Shown here in pieces: positions 9,729-18,245 of a stretch of DNA of 64,000 nt; position 1 is the first letter of the stretch, and every line of letters begins with the position of its first letter. The notes below the pieces were generated by a model. The model was given only the letters and a program-made list of their open reading frames with translations. It was not told the DNA's origin and searched no databases. The position numbers were made by a program, and so were the translations under genes. The DNA comes from Sphingomonas sp. TZW2008 (GTDB taxonomy: Bacteria > Pseudomonadota > Alphaproteobacteria > Sphingomonadales > Sphingomonadaceae): contig NZ_BDJB01000003.1 of assembly GCF_002117915.1 (NCBI RefSeq), positions 124,001 to 188,000 on the forward strand, in the 5' to 3' direction.

Positions 9729-11453
9729 CTAGCGCCGCGGCGGCGTCCCGCTCGCTGGCCCGCTAGCTGCTTCGCCGCCGCGCGACCACGCCTTCTCGCC
9801 GCCGATCCACGTCTGCTCGACGCGCGTCGCGCGCAGCGCCGCGGCATCGCCCGCCAGCGGATCGCGATCGACGATGATGAAGTCCGCTTTCTGCCCCGGC
9901 GCTAGGTTGCCGAACTGTTTCTCGGCGAACCCAGCATAGGCCGCGCCGCCGGTGAACGCCCACCACGCCTGCTCGCGCGTCACCGCTTCCTCGGGCCGCC
10001 AGCCGCCCGCCGGCTGCCCCTCGGCATCCTGCCGGGTATAGCCCGCCGCCCAGCCGGCCCAGGGGTCGGGCTTCTCGACCGGGAAGTCCGATCCGAACGC
10101 AAGCCGGCTACCATTCGCCAGCATCGATCGCCACGCATAAGCGCCCGCCAGCCGCGCCGGCCCCAGCCGCGCCTCGGCCATCGTTCGGTCACCCGTGGCG
10201 TGCGTCGGCTGCATCGAGGCGATCGTGCCGAACTTTCCGAAGCTCTTGAGATCGGCGGGATCGACCACCTGCGCATGCTCGATCCGCCAGCGCCGATCGC
10301 CGGTATAGGTCTCGCTGAGCACCTGGATCGCGTCCAGCGTCTGCGCATTGGCGCGGTCGCCGATCGCGTGCACCGCAAGCTGGAAATTGTCCATTGCCGC
10401 GCGGCTCATCTGATTCTGCAGCTGCGTGTCGGTGACGAACGCGAGCCCCTTCTCGCCCGGCGCATCGGCGTAGGGTGCCTTGAGCGCCGCGCCGCGTGAT
10501 CCCAACGCGCCGTCGACGTAGATCTTGACGCCGCCCATCCGCAGCCGATCGGCGTAAAGCCACGGCGTCGGCCCTTTGCCGCCGACGCGGCTAGCCGTCT
10601 CCGTCCCAGCGGCGTAGCTCATGATGCGCACGCGCAGCGCGTTGATGTCGCCCATCCGGCGATAGCTCAGCCAGTCGTCGAGCGTCGTTCCCATGTCCGC
10701 CACCGCGGTGACGCCGTTCGACAGCAGCACGCGCTGTGCCTCAAGGAACGCCGCGTCGCGCTCCTTGGGCAGCGGCTGCGGCAGCGCCTTCTCGATCAGC
10801 TGCATCGCCGCGTCGACGAACACGCCCGACGGTGCGCCGCCTCTCGTCTCGATCCGCCCGCCGGCCGGCGCCGCCGTGCTGGCCGTCACCCCGGCGTCGC
10901 GCATCGCCACGCTGTTCGCCCAGCCGGCGTGGCCGTCCGCGCGCTCGAGCCAGATCGCATGTCCCTGCGCCACGTCGTCGAGGTCGGCGGCGGTCGGGAA
11001 GCGCCCCAGTCCCCACGCCTCCTGGTTCCAGCCGCGTCCCTGAATCCACTTGCGATCGGGATTGGCGGCGATGTACGCCGCGATCCGGCTCTTTGCCTCG
11101 CCCAACGACTTGGTCATCGACAGGTCGAGCGAGAGTACGCCGAAGCCTAGCCCCATCACATGCCCGTGCGCGTCGATGAAGCCAGGCAGCAGCGTCTTGC
11201 CGCCCATGTCGACGCGCCAGTCGTACAGCGGCTTGCCGGCGTTCTTCTTCAGCTCCTTGCGGCTGAGCTTAGGCGGCGCCTCGCCCGGCGGCACCAGCCG
11301 CGTGACGCGCCCATCCTTATCGATCAGCACCGCCTTGAAGCGCACGACGCGCCCGTCCGCGGTCGGCGCGATGCCGTTGACGTTGTCGACGATCCCGTCC
11401 GCGCCCGCGGGCACGGCAGCGACTATCAGCGCGGCAGCAAGGGCGCGCCTCAT
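9729..11453 (-). CDS. exported amidohydrolase, YtcJ-like
   Basis: A 574-residue metal-dependent hydrolase of the amidohydrolase_3/YtcJ group. A signal peptide occupies about residues 1-18. The metal-binding motif 'GFIDAHGHV' lies near 95-103, with 'VHAIGDRANAQTLDAI', 'RIEHAQVV' and 'FGSDFPVEKPDPW' further on supplying the remaining histidines and aspartate of the TIM barrel. Members hydrolyse amides or related N-C bonds; the substrate cannot be inferred. The start overlaps the stop of the upstream dehydrogenase by 4 nt (ATGA at 11450-11453), so the two genes are translationally coupled. It ends 12 nt from the convergent kinase gene. Confidence 0.9.
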   Translation of the reverse strand: MRRALAAALIVAAVPAGADGIVDNVNGIAPTADGRVVRFKAVLIDKDGRVTRLVPPGEAPPKLSRKELKKNAGKPLYDWRVDMGGKTLLPGFIDAHGHVMGLGFGVLSLDLSMTKSLGEAKSRIAAYIAANPDRKWIQGRGWNQEAWGLGRFPTAADLDDVAQGHAIWLERADGHAGWANSVAMRDAGVTASTAAPAGGRIETRGGAPSGVFVDAAMQLIEKALPQPLPKERDAAFLEAQRVLLSNGVTAVADMGTTLDDWLSYRRMGDINALRVRIMSYAAGTETASRVGGKGPTPWLYADRLRMGGVKIYVDGALGSRGAALKAPYADAPGEKGLAFVTDTQLQNQMSRAAMDNFQLAVHAIGDRANAQTLDAIQVLSETYTGDRRWRIEHAQVVDPADLKSFGKFGTIASMQPTHATGDRTMAEARLGPARLAGAYAWRSMLANGSRLAFGSDFPVEKPDPWAGWAAGYTRQDAEGQPAGGWRPEEAVTREQAWWAFTGGAAYAGFAEKQFGNLAPGQKADFIIVDRDPLAGDAAALRATRVEQTWIGGEKAWSRGGEAASGPASGTPPRR

Positions 11454-12289
11454 CGCGGCAACCTGCGCACCAGCGCGCTCGTATCCTGTCGTCCGCCACC
11501 CATCTTCTGCACCTCGGCATAGAATTGATCGACCAGCGCGGCGACCGGCAGCACCGCGCCGTTGCGCTTCGCCTCGTCGAGCGCCAGCCCCAGATCCTTG
11601 CGCATCCAGTCGATTGCGAAGCCGAAGTCGAATTGATCCTTCGTCATCGTCGGCCAGCGGTTCACCATCTGCCAGCTCTGCGCCGCGCCGCCCGAGATCG
11701 CCTCGAACACCGCGTCCAGGTCGAGTGCGCTCGCCTGCGCGAAGCGGACCGCCTCCGACAGGCCCTGTAGCACACCCGCAATGCAGATCTGGTTGACCAT
11801 CTTGGTCTGCTGCCCCGCCCCCGCCGCACCGACATGGACGATGCGCGCGGCATAGGCATCCATCACCGGCCGCGCCTTGGCCATTGCCGCGTCGCTACCG
11901 CCGCACATGATCGACAGCTGGCCCTTCTCCGCACCCGCCTGCCCGCCTGACACCGGCGCGTCGACCACCAGCGCGCGCGCCTCGGCCAATTGCCGCGCGA
12001 TCGCCGCAGACACCGTCGTATGGTCGATGAACACCGCGTCGTCGCGCATCGCGCCGAACGCGCCGTCGGCGCCCAGCGTCACCGCCGCTAGATCGTCGTC
12101 GTTGCCGACGCATGTCACCACCGCGTCGGCGCCCGTCGCCGCCTCGGCCGGCGTCACGGCGACCGCGAGCCCCGTCGCCTCCGCCTTGGCGCGTGTTCGA
12201 TTGTAGACGGTAACGTCGTGGCCGGCGCGGGCGAGATGCCCCGCCATCGGGGCACCCATCACGCCGGTGCCGATGAAAGCGATCTTCAT
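11450..12289 (-). CDS. NAD(P)-dependent beta-hydroxyacid dehydrogenase
   Basis: A 279-residue member of the 3-hydroxyisobutyrate/tartronate-semialdehyde reductase family. The Rossmann motif 'FIGTGVMGAPMAGHL' begins at residue 4, the substrate-binding 'DAPVSGGQAGAE' lies near 115-127, and the catalytic Lys is in 'GAGQQTKMVNQ' near 165-175. The ATG at 12289 is chosen because the family starts directly with this Rossmann strand; the open frame extends upstream but that part has no homologous character. The 4-nt overlap with the amidohydrolase suggests a shared degradation pathway, which the sequence does not specify. Confidence 0.92.
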   Translation of the reverse strand: MKIAFIGTGVMGAPMAGHLARAGHDVTVYNRTRAKAEATGLAVAVTPAEAATGADAVVTCVGNDDDLAAVTLGADGAFGAMRDDAVFIDHTTVSAAIARQLAEARALVVDAPVSGGQAGAEKGQLSIMCGGSDAAMAKARPVMDAYAARIVHVGAAGAGQQTKMVNQICIAGVLQGLSEAVRFAQASALDLDAVFEAISGGAAQSWQMVNRWPTMTKDQFDFGFAIDWMRKDLGLALDEAKRNGAVLPVAALVDQFYAEVQKMGGGRQDTSALVRRLPR

Positions 12290-12475
12290 GGCTGTGGCGG
12301 ATAGGCGCTGTTTGCACGCCGCGCCAGATGATCCTAGAGGCGCGGGCGCGAACTTGGGATCAATCAGGAACCCGTTCGGGCCGCGCCTCGTCGCCGCCGG
12401 GCCCTCTCCTCGCTGGAGCGACAGGAAGATCGGCCACGTGACGGGCGGCGAGCCGGGCGGCTGGGATGTGAAGCG

Positions 12476-13720
12476 ATGGCGACTGCGGCGAAACCGACGA
12501 CTCCTACCCAAATCGTCACCATCGATGACGTGCGAGCGGCGCACGCACGCATCCGCGATTCGATCGTCCGCACGCCGACGCTGATTAGCCGCACGCTATC
12601 CGCGCTCACCGGCGCGACGATCTACCTCAAGTTCGAGAACCTCCAGTTCACCGCCGCCTATAAGGAGCGCGGCGCGCTCAACACGCTGCTGCAGCTAAGC
12701 GACGAGGCGAAGGCGCGCGGCGTAATCGCCGCCTCGGCGGGCAACCACGCGCAGGGGCTCGCCTATCACGCCAATCGCCTCGGCGTGCCAGCGACGATCG
12801 TGATGCCAACCAACACGCCGACGGTGAAGGTCGTGCAGACTGAAGGGCACGGCGCGACGGTGGTGCTGCACGGCAATACGTTCGACGCCGCTTATGCTCA
12901 CGCCCGTGTGCTCGAGGCGGAGCGCGGCTACACCTTCGTCCACCCGTTCGACGACGTGCGCGTCATCGCCGGTCAGGGCACCGTCGCGATCGAGATGCTC
13001 GAGGACGTGCCGGGTATCGACATGCTCGTCGTGCCGATCGGCGGCGGCGGGCTGATCTCAGGCATGGCGACGGTCGCGCGCGCCGCCGATCATCCGATCG
13101 AGATCGTCGGGGTAGAGGCGGAGCTGTTCCCCTCGATGTATAACCGCGTGCGCGGCACCGACATGCCATGCGCCGGCGATACGCTGGCCGAGGGCATCGC
13201 CGTCAAAGAGCCCGGCGTGGTCACCTCGCGCATGGTCGAGGCGCTGGTGGACGATATCGTGCTTGTCTCCGAACGCAGCCTAGAGGAGGCGGTCAGCCTA
13301 CTGCTGCAGATCGAGAAGACCGTCGTCGAGGGCGCCGGTGCTGCCGGGCTCGCCGCGATGCTCGCCAACAAGGAACGCTTCGCCGGCAAGACGGTCGGTG
13401 TCGTGCTGTGCGGCGGCAACATCGATACGCGGCTGCTCGCCAACGTCCTGCTGCGCGATCTCGCGCGATCGGGGCGGCTCGCCCGGCTGCGGATCCGGCT
13501 GCAGGATCAGCCCGGCGCGCTCTACAACGTGGCGCGGATCTTCGATCAGGAACGCGTCAACATCCTCGAACTCGCCCACCAGCGCATCTTCACCAACCTG
13601 CCCGCCAAGGGGCTGAGCCTCGACGTCGAGTGTGAGACGCGCGATCGCGCGCACCTCGATCGCCTGCTCACCGCGCTCGAGACTGCGGCCTATGAGGTGA
13701 AGCTGATCGAACTTGCCTGA
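12476..13720 (+). CDS. ilvA: threonine ammonia-lyase
   Basis: A 414-residue PLP-dependent threonine dehydratase that converts threonine to 2-oxobutyrate and ammonia, the first step of isoleucine synthesis. The PLP Lys is in 'AAYKERGALNTL' near 60, with 'SAGNHAQGLAYH' (substrate loop), the phosphate-binding 'PIGGGGLISG' and a fold-II C-terminus. A single ACT-like domain occupies about 325-414 ('RLRIRLQDQPGALYNVARI'), so it is the short allosteric form rather than the two-ACT E. coli IlvA. The gene is divergent from the dehydrogenase gene, with 186 nt between start codons. Catabolic TdcB-type use is the alternative. Confidence 0.9.
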   Translation: MATAAKPTTPTQIVTIDDVRAAHARIRDSIVRTPTLISRTLSALTGATIYLKFENLQFTAAYKERGALNTLLQLSDEAKARGVIAASAGNHAQGLAYHANRLGVPATIVMPTNTPTVKVVQTEGHGATVVLHGNTFDAAYAHARVLEAERGYTFVHPFDDVRVIAGQGTVAIEMLEDVPGIDMLVVPIGGGGLISGMATVARAADHPIEIVGVEAELFPSMYNRVRGTDMPCAGDTLAEGIAVKEPGVVTSRMVEALVDDIVLVSERSLEEAVSLLLQIEKTVVEGAGAAGLAAMLANKERFAGKTVGVVLCGGNIDTRLLANVLLRDLARSGRLARLRIRLQDQPGALYNVARIFDQERVNILELAHQRIFTNLPAKGLSLDVECETRDRAHLDRLLTALETAAYEVKLIELA

Positions 13721-13886
13721 CGCGGCCGTCCTCTGCCCCAGAACGGGGCGGTTCGCCGGGCTGGAAAGTTTCCTACCGCGGCGTTAACCTTTTATTGATG
13801 ATCTCGCGACTTCCCCGAAGGCATCCGGCGATTCATAGCGGCGTTACAGCACGTGCAGCGACACGTTGCATGGAGATCCCACGCCG

Positions 13887-14666
13887 GTGACCGCGCCTTT
13901 CCGTTTCCCCCGTTTCTTCGTCACCAGCCCCGCGCCATGCCCGTATCTGCCCGGGCGGCAGGAGCGGAAGGTCTTCACCGAACTCACCGGCCCGCACGCC
14001 GCCGAGCTCAACGACGCGCTTGGCCGGATCGGCTTTCGCCGCAGCCAGGGCGTCGCCTATCGCCCGTCGTGCGCGGGGTGCACCGCCTGCGTCTCGGTGC
14101 GCGTCGTCACGCACGATTTTTCCGCCAATGCGACGCAGCGCAAACTCATCCGCCGCAACGCCGATCTCGAAGTCACCGCCTGCCGTCCGTGGGCGACCGA
14201 CGAGCAGTTCCAGCTGCTCCGCCGTTATCTCGCGCACCGCCATCCGGGCGGCGGCATGGCCGGGATGGACGAGCAGGATTACGCCGACATGGTCGAACAG
14301 TCGCCGGTCAATTCGGTGATCGTCGAGTATCGCGAACCCGGCGTCGACGGCCGCCAGGGCCGGCTCGTCGGCGCCTGCCTCACCGATCGGCAGGCCGACG
14401 GGCTGTCGATGATCTACAGCTTCTTCGATCCCGAGATCGCCAGCCGGCCGGGGCTCGGCAGCCTCATCATCCTCGATCACATCCTGCGCGCGCGGGCCGC
14501 GGGGCTCGGCTACGTCTATCTCGGCTATTGGGTAAAGGGCTCGGCGCGGATGGCGTACAAGGTGCGCTACCGCCCGATCGAGATGCTCGGCCCGCGCGGA
14601 TGGATGCGGATGGCGGACGAGGACCTCGCGACCGGCGCCGACACGCGCGCGCGGGCGCTAGCGTAG
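13887..14666 (+). CDS. bpt: aminoacyl-tRNA-protein transferase (Ate/Bpt family)
   Basis: A 259-residue enzyme that moves leucine (Bpt) or arginine (Ate) from tRNA to the N-terminus of a protein, creating an N-degron. Conserved parts are present: the N-terminal '[19 protein letters not shown]', the Cys-containing '[16 protein letters not shown]', and the C-terminal acyl-CoA-N-acyltransferase-like core '[15 protein letters not shown]'. I chose GTG at 13887, preceded by GGAG at 13872-13875; an in-frame TTG at 13866 would add seven residues. In most proteobacteria with this length the enzyme is the Asp/Glu leucyltransferase, so the symbol rests on family knowledge. It is convergent with the transglutaminase gene. 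Confidence 0.92.
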   Translation: MTAPFRFPRFFVTSPAPCPYLPGRQERKVFTELTGPHAAELNDALGRIGFRRSQGVAYRPSCAGCTACVSVRVVTHDFSANATQRKLIRRNADLEVTACRPWATDEQFQLLRRYLAHRHPGGGMAGMDEQDYADMVEQSPVNSVIVEYREPGVDGRQGRLVGACLTDRQADGLSMIYSFFDPEIASRPGLGSLIILDHILRARAAGLGYVYLGYWVKGSARMAYKVRYRPIEMLGPRGWMRMADEDLATGADTRARALA

Positions 14667-14679
14667 CCGCCGCCGGACC

Positions 14680-14697
14680 GGCCGGCTGCGGTCAGCC
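14680..14697. terminator. hairpin between convergent genes
   Basis: CCGGCTG, a 4-nt loop and CAGCCGG form a 7-bp stem between the transferase and transglutaminase stop codons. No U-tract follows, so termination activity is uncertain. Confidence 0.4.
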
Positions 14698-14700
14698 GGT

Positions 14701-15498
14701 TCATCCCTCGGCCTGCACCGTCACGTCGACGTCGAGCGCCTCGACGCCCTCGCCCAGCCGTGACCCCGCGATCGGCGCCGCGCCGACCGCGTCGAGCGCC
14801 GCCGCGACGCGTACGTGATGCTGGTCTGTCAGTGTGCCCAGCATCGGATCGAAGCCGATCCACCCGTCGCCCGCGATCCACGCCTCCGCCCAGCCGTGCG
14901 GCGTTGGGCGGTGATCGCCGGCCAGGTCGCAATAACCCGAGACGTAGCGCGCCGGCGCGCCCACACATCGCGCGCCCGCGACGAACAGCTGCGCCATGTC
15001 GCGCGCCGTCAACGCCGATCGCGCGAACGCCTCCGCAACGCTCAGGCCCGGCGTCGGGCGCGCAGCGTCGAGCGTGAAGCGTTTCCCGATGGCGGCGTTG
15101 AGCCGCGTCAGCGCTGCGCGATCCGCACCGCCGGCAAGGTCGCGCGCGAAAGCTTCGACCGCGGCGTCGGCGCTTGTCGTCGGCGTCGTACGCCGGAACA
15201 CCGCGGGGGGCAGCGTCTCGTGGCTGCCGTGCAGCACCCCGCCCGAACTGCTCGTCACCACCTCGCCGGTCACCGTCAGCTCGATGTCCTCGAGCGGCCC
15301 TTCGCAGTACAGCATCGTCGTGTGATTGCCGAACCCGTCGCGGTGGCTCGTCATACGCGCATCGCAGTCGATCTCGATATGCCACGCCGCCACGGTCTGA
15401 TCGTAGGTATTCTCCGGCGTCATCCGCAGCAGCTGGACGATCCGCGCCTGCGGCGTCGTGAAGCGATAGCGGGTACGGTGCTCGATCGACAGTCGCAT
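14701..15498 (-). CDS. transglutaminase-like cysteine protease
   Basis: A 265-residue protein with an N-terminal beta-domain ('LSIEHRTRYRF', typical of Bact_transglu_N) and a transglutaminase core. The probable catalytic Cys is in 'GARCVGAPARYVSGY', His in 'PTPHGWAEAW' and Asp in 'WIGFDPMLG'. The ATG at 15498 has AGGGGG upstream and begins the conserved N-terminal strand; the frame extends 37 codons further but without family character. It is third in line after the ATP-grasp and alpha-E genes, 170 nt downstream of the latter. This trio is a recurrent bacterial neighbourhood predicted to make or process peptide modifications. Confidence 0.93.
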   Translation of the reverse strand: MRLSIEHRTRYRFTTPQARIVQLLRMTPENTYDQTVAAWHIEIDCDARMTSHRDGFGNHTTMLYCEGPLEDIELTVTGEVVTSSSGGVLHGSHETLPPAVFRRTTPTTSADAAVEAFARDLAGGADRAALTRLNAAIGKRFTLDAARPTPGLSVAEAFARSALTARDMAQLFVAGARCVGAPARYVSGYCDLAGDHRPTPHGWAEAWIAGDGWIGFDPMLGTLTDQHHVRVAAALDAVGAAPIAGSRLGEGVEALDVDVTVQAEG

Positions 15499-15668
15499 AA
15501 GGCCCCCTATTCCTTTGCAGCGCGAAACACGCGGCGCCGCTGCCGCCGCTACATCGTACCTGTTCCGACCCTCCTGCCGCCCGGTCCGCCGCTCGCGCGC
15601 GGCTGACACCCGCGATCGCAGCGCCGGATGCCGCCTGTCTCGGCGCGGATTGGCACCGCGGCGCGCAC

Positions 15669-16604
15669 TCAGTGGAACTTGAACTGACGCGCGATCGCGC
15701 TGTGCAGCTCGTCATTCTCCGCGATCAGCGCCTGGAGGTGCTGGTGCAGGCCGGAGACGATCACGTCGCCGGTGCGCGTCTTGGTCATCCGCGCGTGCCG
15801 CGCGCGCGCCATCCGCCCCGCCTCGCCATGCGTCCCCGTCCGCTTCGCCAGCGCGGTCAGCACGTCCACCGTCTCCTCGATCGCCGCTGCGATGCTGCGC
15901 GGCAACTCGGCGCGCGACAGCAGCAGGTCGATGACGTTCGCGGGCACCAGCCCGTCATTGTAGAGCCAGCGATACGCCGTCACCGCCGACACCGTCTGGA
16001 GGATCGTCGTCCACTGGTCGCGGTCCACCGTCCCGCCGACGCTTTGATCCTCGGGCAGCAGGATATGGTATTTGACGTCGAGCAGCCGTGCAGTGTCGTC
16101 GACGCGCTCGGTCGCCTGCCCCAGTCGCAGGAACAGCGTCGTCTGGTTGCGCAGCATGCGGTGGATCGCGCCCTCGAACCCGCGCGTCTCGGCCTTCACC
16201 GCATCGACCAGCGCCAGCGTGCGATCCGAATCGAGCCGACTCATCCGCTTGTCGAATACCAGCCACGCGCCGTTGATCGCCGACCACGCCTCGCGCGTCA
16301 GTGCAGTGCGTACCGCCTTGGCGTTCATCCGCGCCATGTCGAGGCAGCGAACGATCGATCCGGGATGCGACGTGTCACTCGTCAGAAACCGCGCCACCGC
16401 CTCGCGCGTCAGGCTCGCGCCGCTCGCCTTGAACGCTTCGGCAGTCTCGGTCACCACCAGCGCCGATTGCCACGCCGCCTCGCCCGCGGGCCGCGGCGAC
16501 AGCACGTCGAGGCGCACCGTCGCCTCCACCAGCCGCGCAATGAAATCGGCGCGCTCGACGTAGCGGCCTAGCCAGTAGAGCGACGACGCGGTCCGGCTCA
16601 GCAT
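15669..16604 (-). CDS. alpha-E domain protein (DUF403)
   Basis: A 311-residue all-helical alpha-E protein, recognisable from the N-terminal 'MLSRTASSLYWLGRYVERAD' and from the conserved 'LYNDGLVPANVIDLLL' and 'LPRSI' segments. It has no known enzymatic activity of its own and almost always sits beside a circularly permuted ATP-grasp ligase and a transglutaminase, as here. It begins 25 nt after the ATP-grasp stop codon. By inference it is a scaffold or partner of the ligase. Confidence 0.95.
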   Translation of the reverse strand: MLSRTASSLYWLGRYVERADFIARLVEATVRLDVLSPRPAGEAAWQSALVVTETAEAFKASGASLTREAVARFLTSDTSHPGSIVRCLDMARMNAKAVRTALTREAWSAINGAWLVFDKRMSRLDSDRTLALVDAVKAETRGFEGAIHRMLRNQTTLFLRLGQATERVDDTARLLDVKYHILLPEDQSVGGTVDRDQWTTILQTVSAVTAYRWLYNDGLVPANVIDLLLSRAELPRSIAAAIEETVDVLTALAKRTGTHGEAGRMARARHARMTKTRTGDVIVSGLHQHLQALIAENDELHSAIARQFKFH

Positions 16605-16629
16605 CGGCCGGTGCTCCTCATCGCCCGGC

Positions 16630-18117
16630 TCACAGCGACTGCTCCTGCACCATGCTGCCGCCCATCATCACCTGCGACTGGACCGGGCGCCGCCCGCCGT
16701 CGAGCAGCACGAAACTGTCTTTGGTGCCGCCGCCCTGCGACGAATTCACCACCAACGACCCCTCCTTCAGCGCGACGCGCGTTAGCCCGCCGGGCACCAC
16801 CTGCACGCCTTTCGATCCCGTCAGCACGAACGGGCGGAAATCGACGTGGCGCGGGCTAAGCCCCTGATCGGCGAGCGTCGGTACGGTCGACAGCGCCAGC
16901 GTCGGCTGGGCGATGTAGCGGTGCGGCTCGGCCACCAGCGCCTCGCGGAACGCCGCGATCTCCGCCTTCGACGCGGTCGGCCCGACGAGCATCCCATACC
17001 CGCCCGATCCGTCGACCAGCTTGACGACCAGCTCATCAAGGTGATCGAGCGTGTAGCGCAGCGCTTCAGACTCGCGGCAACGGAACGTCTCGACGTTAGG
17101 GAGCGCCGCGTCCTTGCCCGAATAGAAGCGGACGATCTCGGGCATATAGCTGTAGATCGCTTTGTCGTCGGCGATGCCGTTGCCCGGCGCGTTCATGATC
17201 GCGACGTTGCCGGCGGCATAGGCGGCGATCAGCCCCGGCACGCCAAGCATTGAATCAGGGCGGAACACCAGCGGATCGAGGAAATCGTCGTCGACGCGGC
17301 GATAGATCACGTCGACCTTCACGCGCCCTGCGATCGTGCGCATGTAGACGACGTCCTCGTCCACCACGAGATCCGCCGCCTCGACCAGTTCGATCCCCAT
17401 CGAATCGGCGAGGAAGCTGTGCTCGTAATAGGCCGAGTTGTAGTGGCCCGGCGTCAGCACGACGCAATTGGGGTTCTGCCCGCAGGTGCGCGGCGCGACC
17501 GATCGCATCGTCTCGAGCAGCCGGTCGGGGTAGCTGTCGACCGCCGCGACGCGGAACTGCTCGAACAGTTCCGGGCACAGCCGCACCATCGCCTCGCGGT
17601 TCTCGAGCATGTAGCTGACACCCGACGGCGTGCGGGCATTGTCCTCCAGCACGAAGAAGTCGTTTGGCCCGGTGCGCACCAGATCGATCCCGCAGATATG
17701 CGCCCACACGCCGTGCGGCGGGTGGATGCCGACGATCTCGGGGCGGAACTGCGGATTGGAGAGGATCAGCTCCTCGGGCAGTACGCCAGCCTTCAGGATC
17801 TCCTGCTTGCCATAGATGTCGTCGAGAAACGCGTTGATCGCCTCGACACGCTGGATCAGCCCCGCCGACAGCCGCGTCCACTCGTCGGCCAGAAACACGC
17901 GCGGCACGATGTCGAACGGGATGATCCGCTCGCTCGCGTCGTTGTCGCCATAGACTGCAAAGGTGATGCCGAGCTGGCGGAAGGTCGTCTCGGCGGCTTC
18001 CTGCCGGCGGCGAAGATCGTCGGATGGAGTGTCGTCGAGCCAGCGGACCAGGTCCGCCAATTCAGGGCGTGCGTCGCCCCCGTCACCCATAATCTCGTCG
18101 AACGCCGTCTGCCCCAT
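16630..18117 (-). CDS. circularly permuted type-2 ATP-grasp protein
   Basis: A 495-residue ATP-grasp ligase of the circularly permuted class (DUF404/DUF407). Seen: 'VYGDNDASERIIPFDIVPR' early, 'ILSNPQFRPEIVGIHPPHG', the ATP/metal region 'FFVLEDNARTPSGVSYMLEN' and a late 'LVKLVDGSGGYGMLVGP'. These enzymes are predicted carboxylate-amine ligases, possibly forming peptides. It is the first gene of the tagging-type operon with the alpha-E and transglutaminase genes. The substrate and product are unknown in this context. Confidence 0.94.
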   Translation of the reverse strand: MGQTAFDEIMGDGGDARPELADLVRWLDDTPSDDLRRRQEAAETTFRQLGITFAVYGDNDASERIIPFDIVPRVFLADEWTRLSAGLIQRVEAINAFLDDIYGKQEILKAGVLPEELILSNPQFRPEIVGIHPPHGVWAHICGIDLVRTGPNDFFVLEDNARTPSGVSYMLENREAMVRLCPELFEQFRVAAVDSYPDRLLETMRSVAPRTCGQNPNCVVLTPGHYNSAYYEHSFLADSMGIELVEAADLVVDEDVVYMRTIAGRVKVDVIYRRVDDDFLDPLVFRPDSMLGVPGLIAAYAAGNVAIMNAPGNGIADDKAIYSYMPEIVRFYSGKDAALPNVETFRCRESEALRYTLDHLDELVVKLVDGSGGYGMLVGPTASKAEIAAFREALVAEPHRYIAQPTLALSTVPTLADQGLSPRHVDFRPFVLTGSKGVQVVPGGLTRVALKEGSLVVNSSQGGGTKDSFVLLDGGRRPVQSQVMMGGSMVQEQSL

Positions 18118-18245
18118 TCACCGCCCAACGCCTGGAGGATCGTTTCGGATGCATGCTGCGCGAGAATGTTGCGGCGCACAAGTAGCGGGACGCAGCGATC
18201 GTGCGCGCCGGACAATTCAGTACGACACGCGAAGGTAGATAGCCC

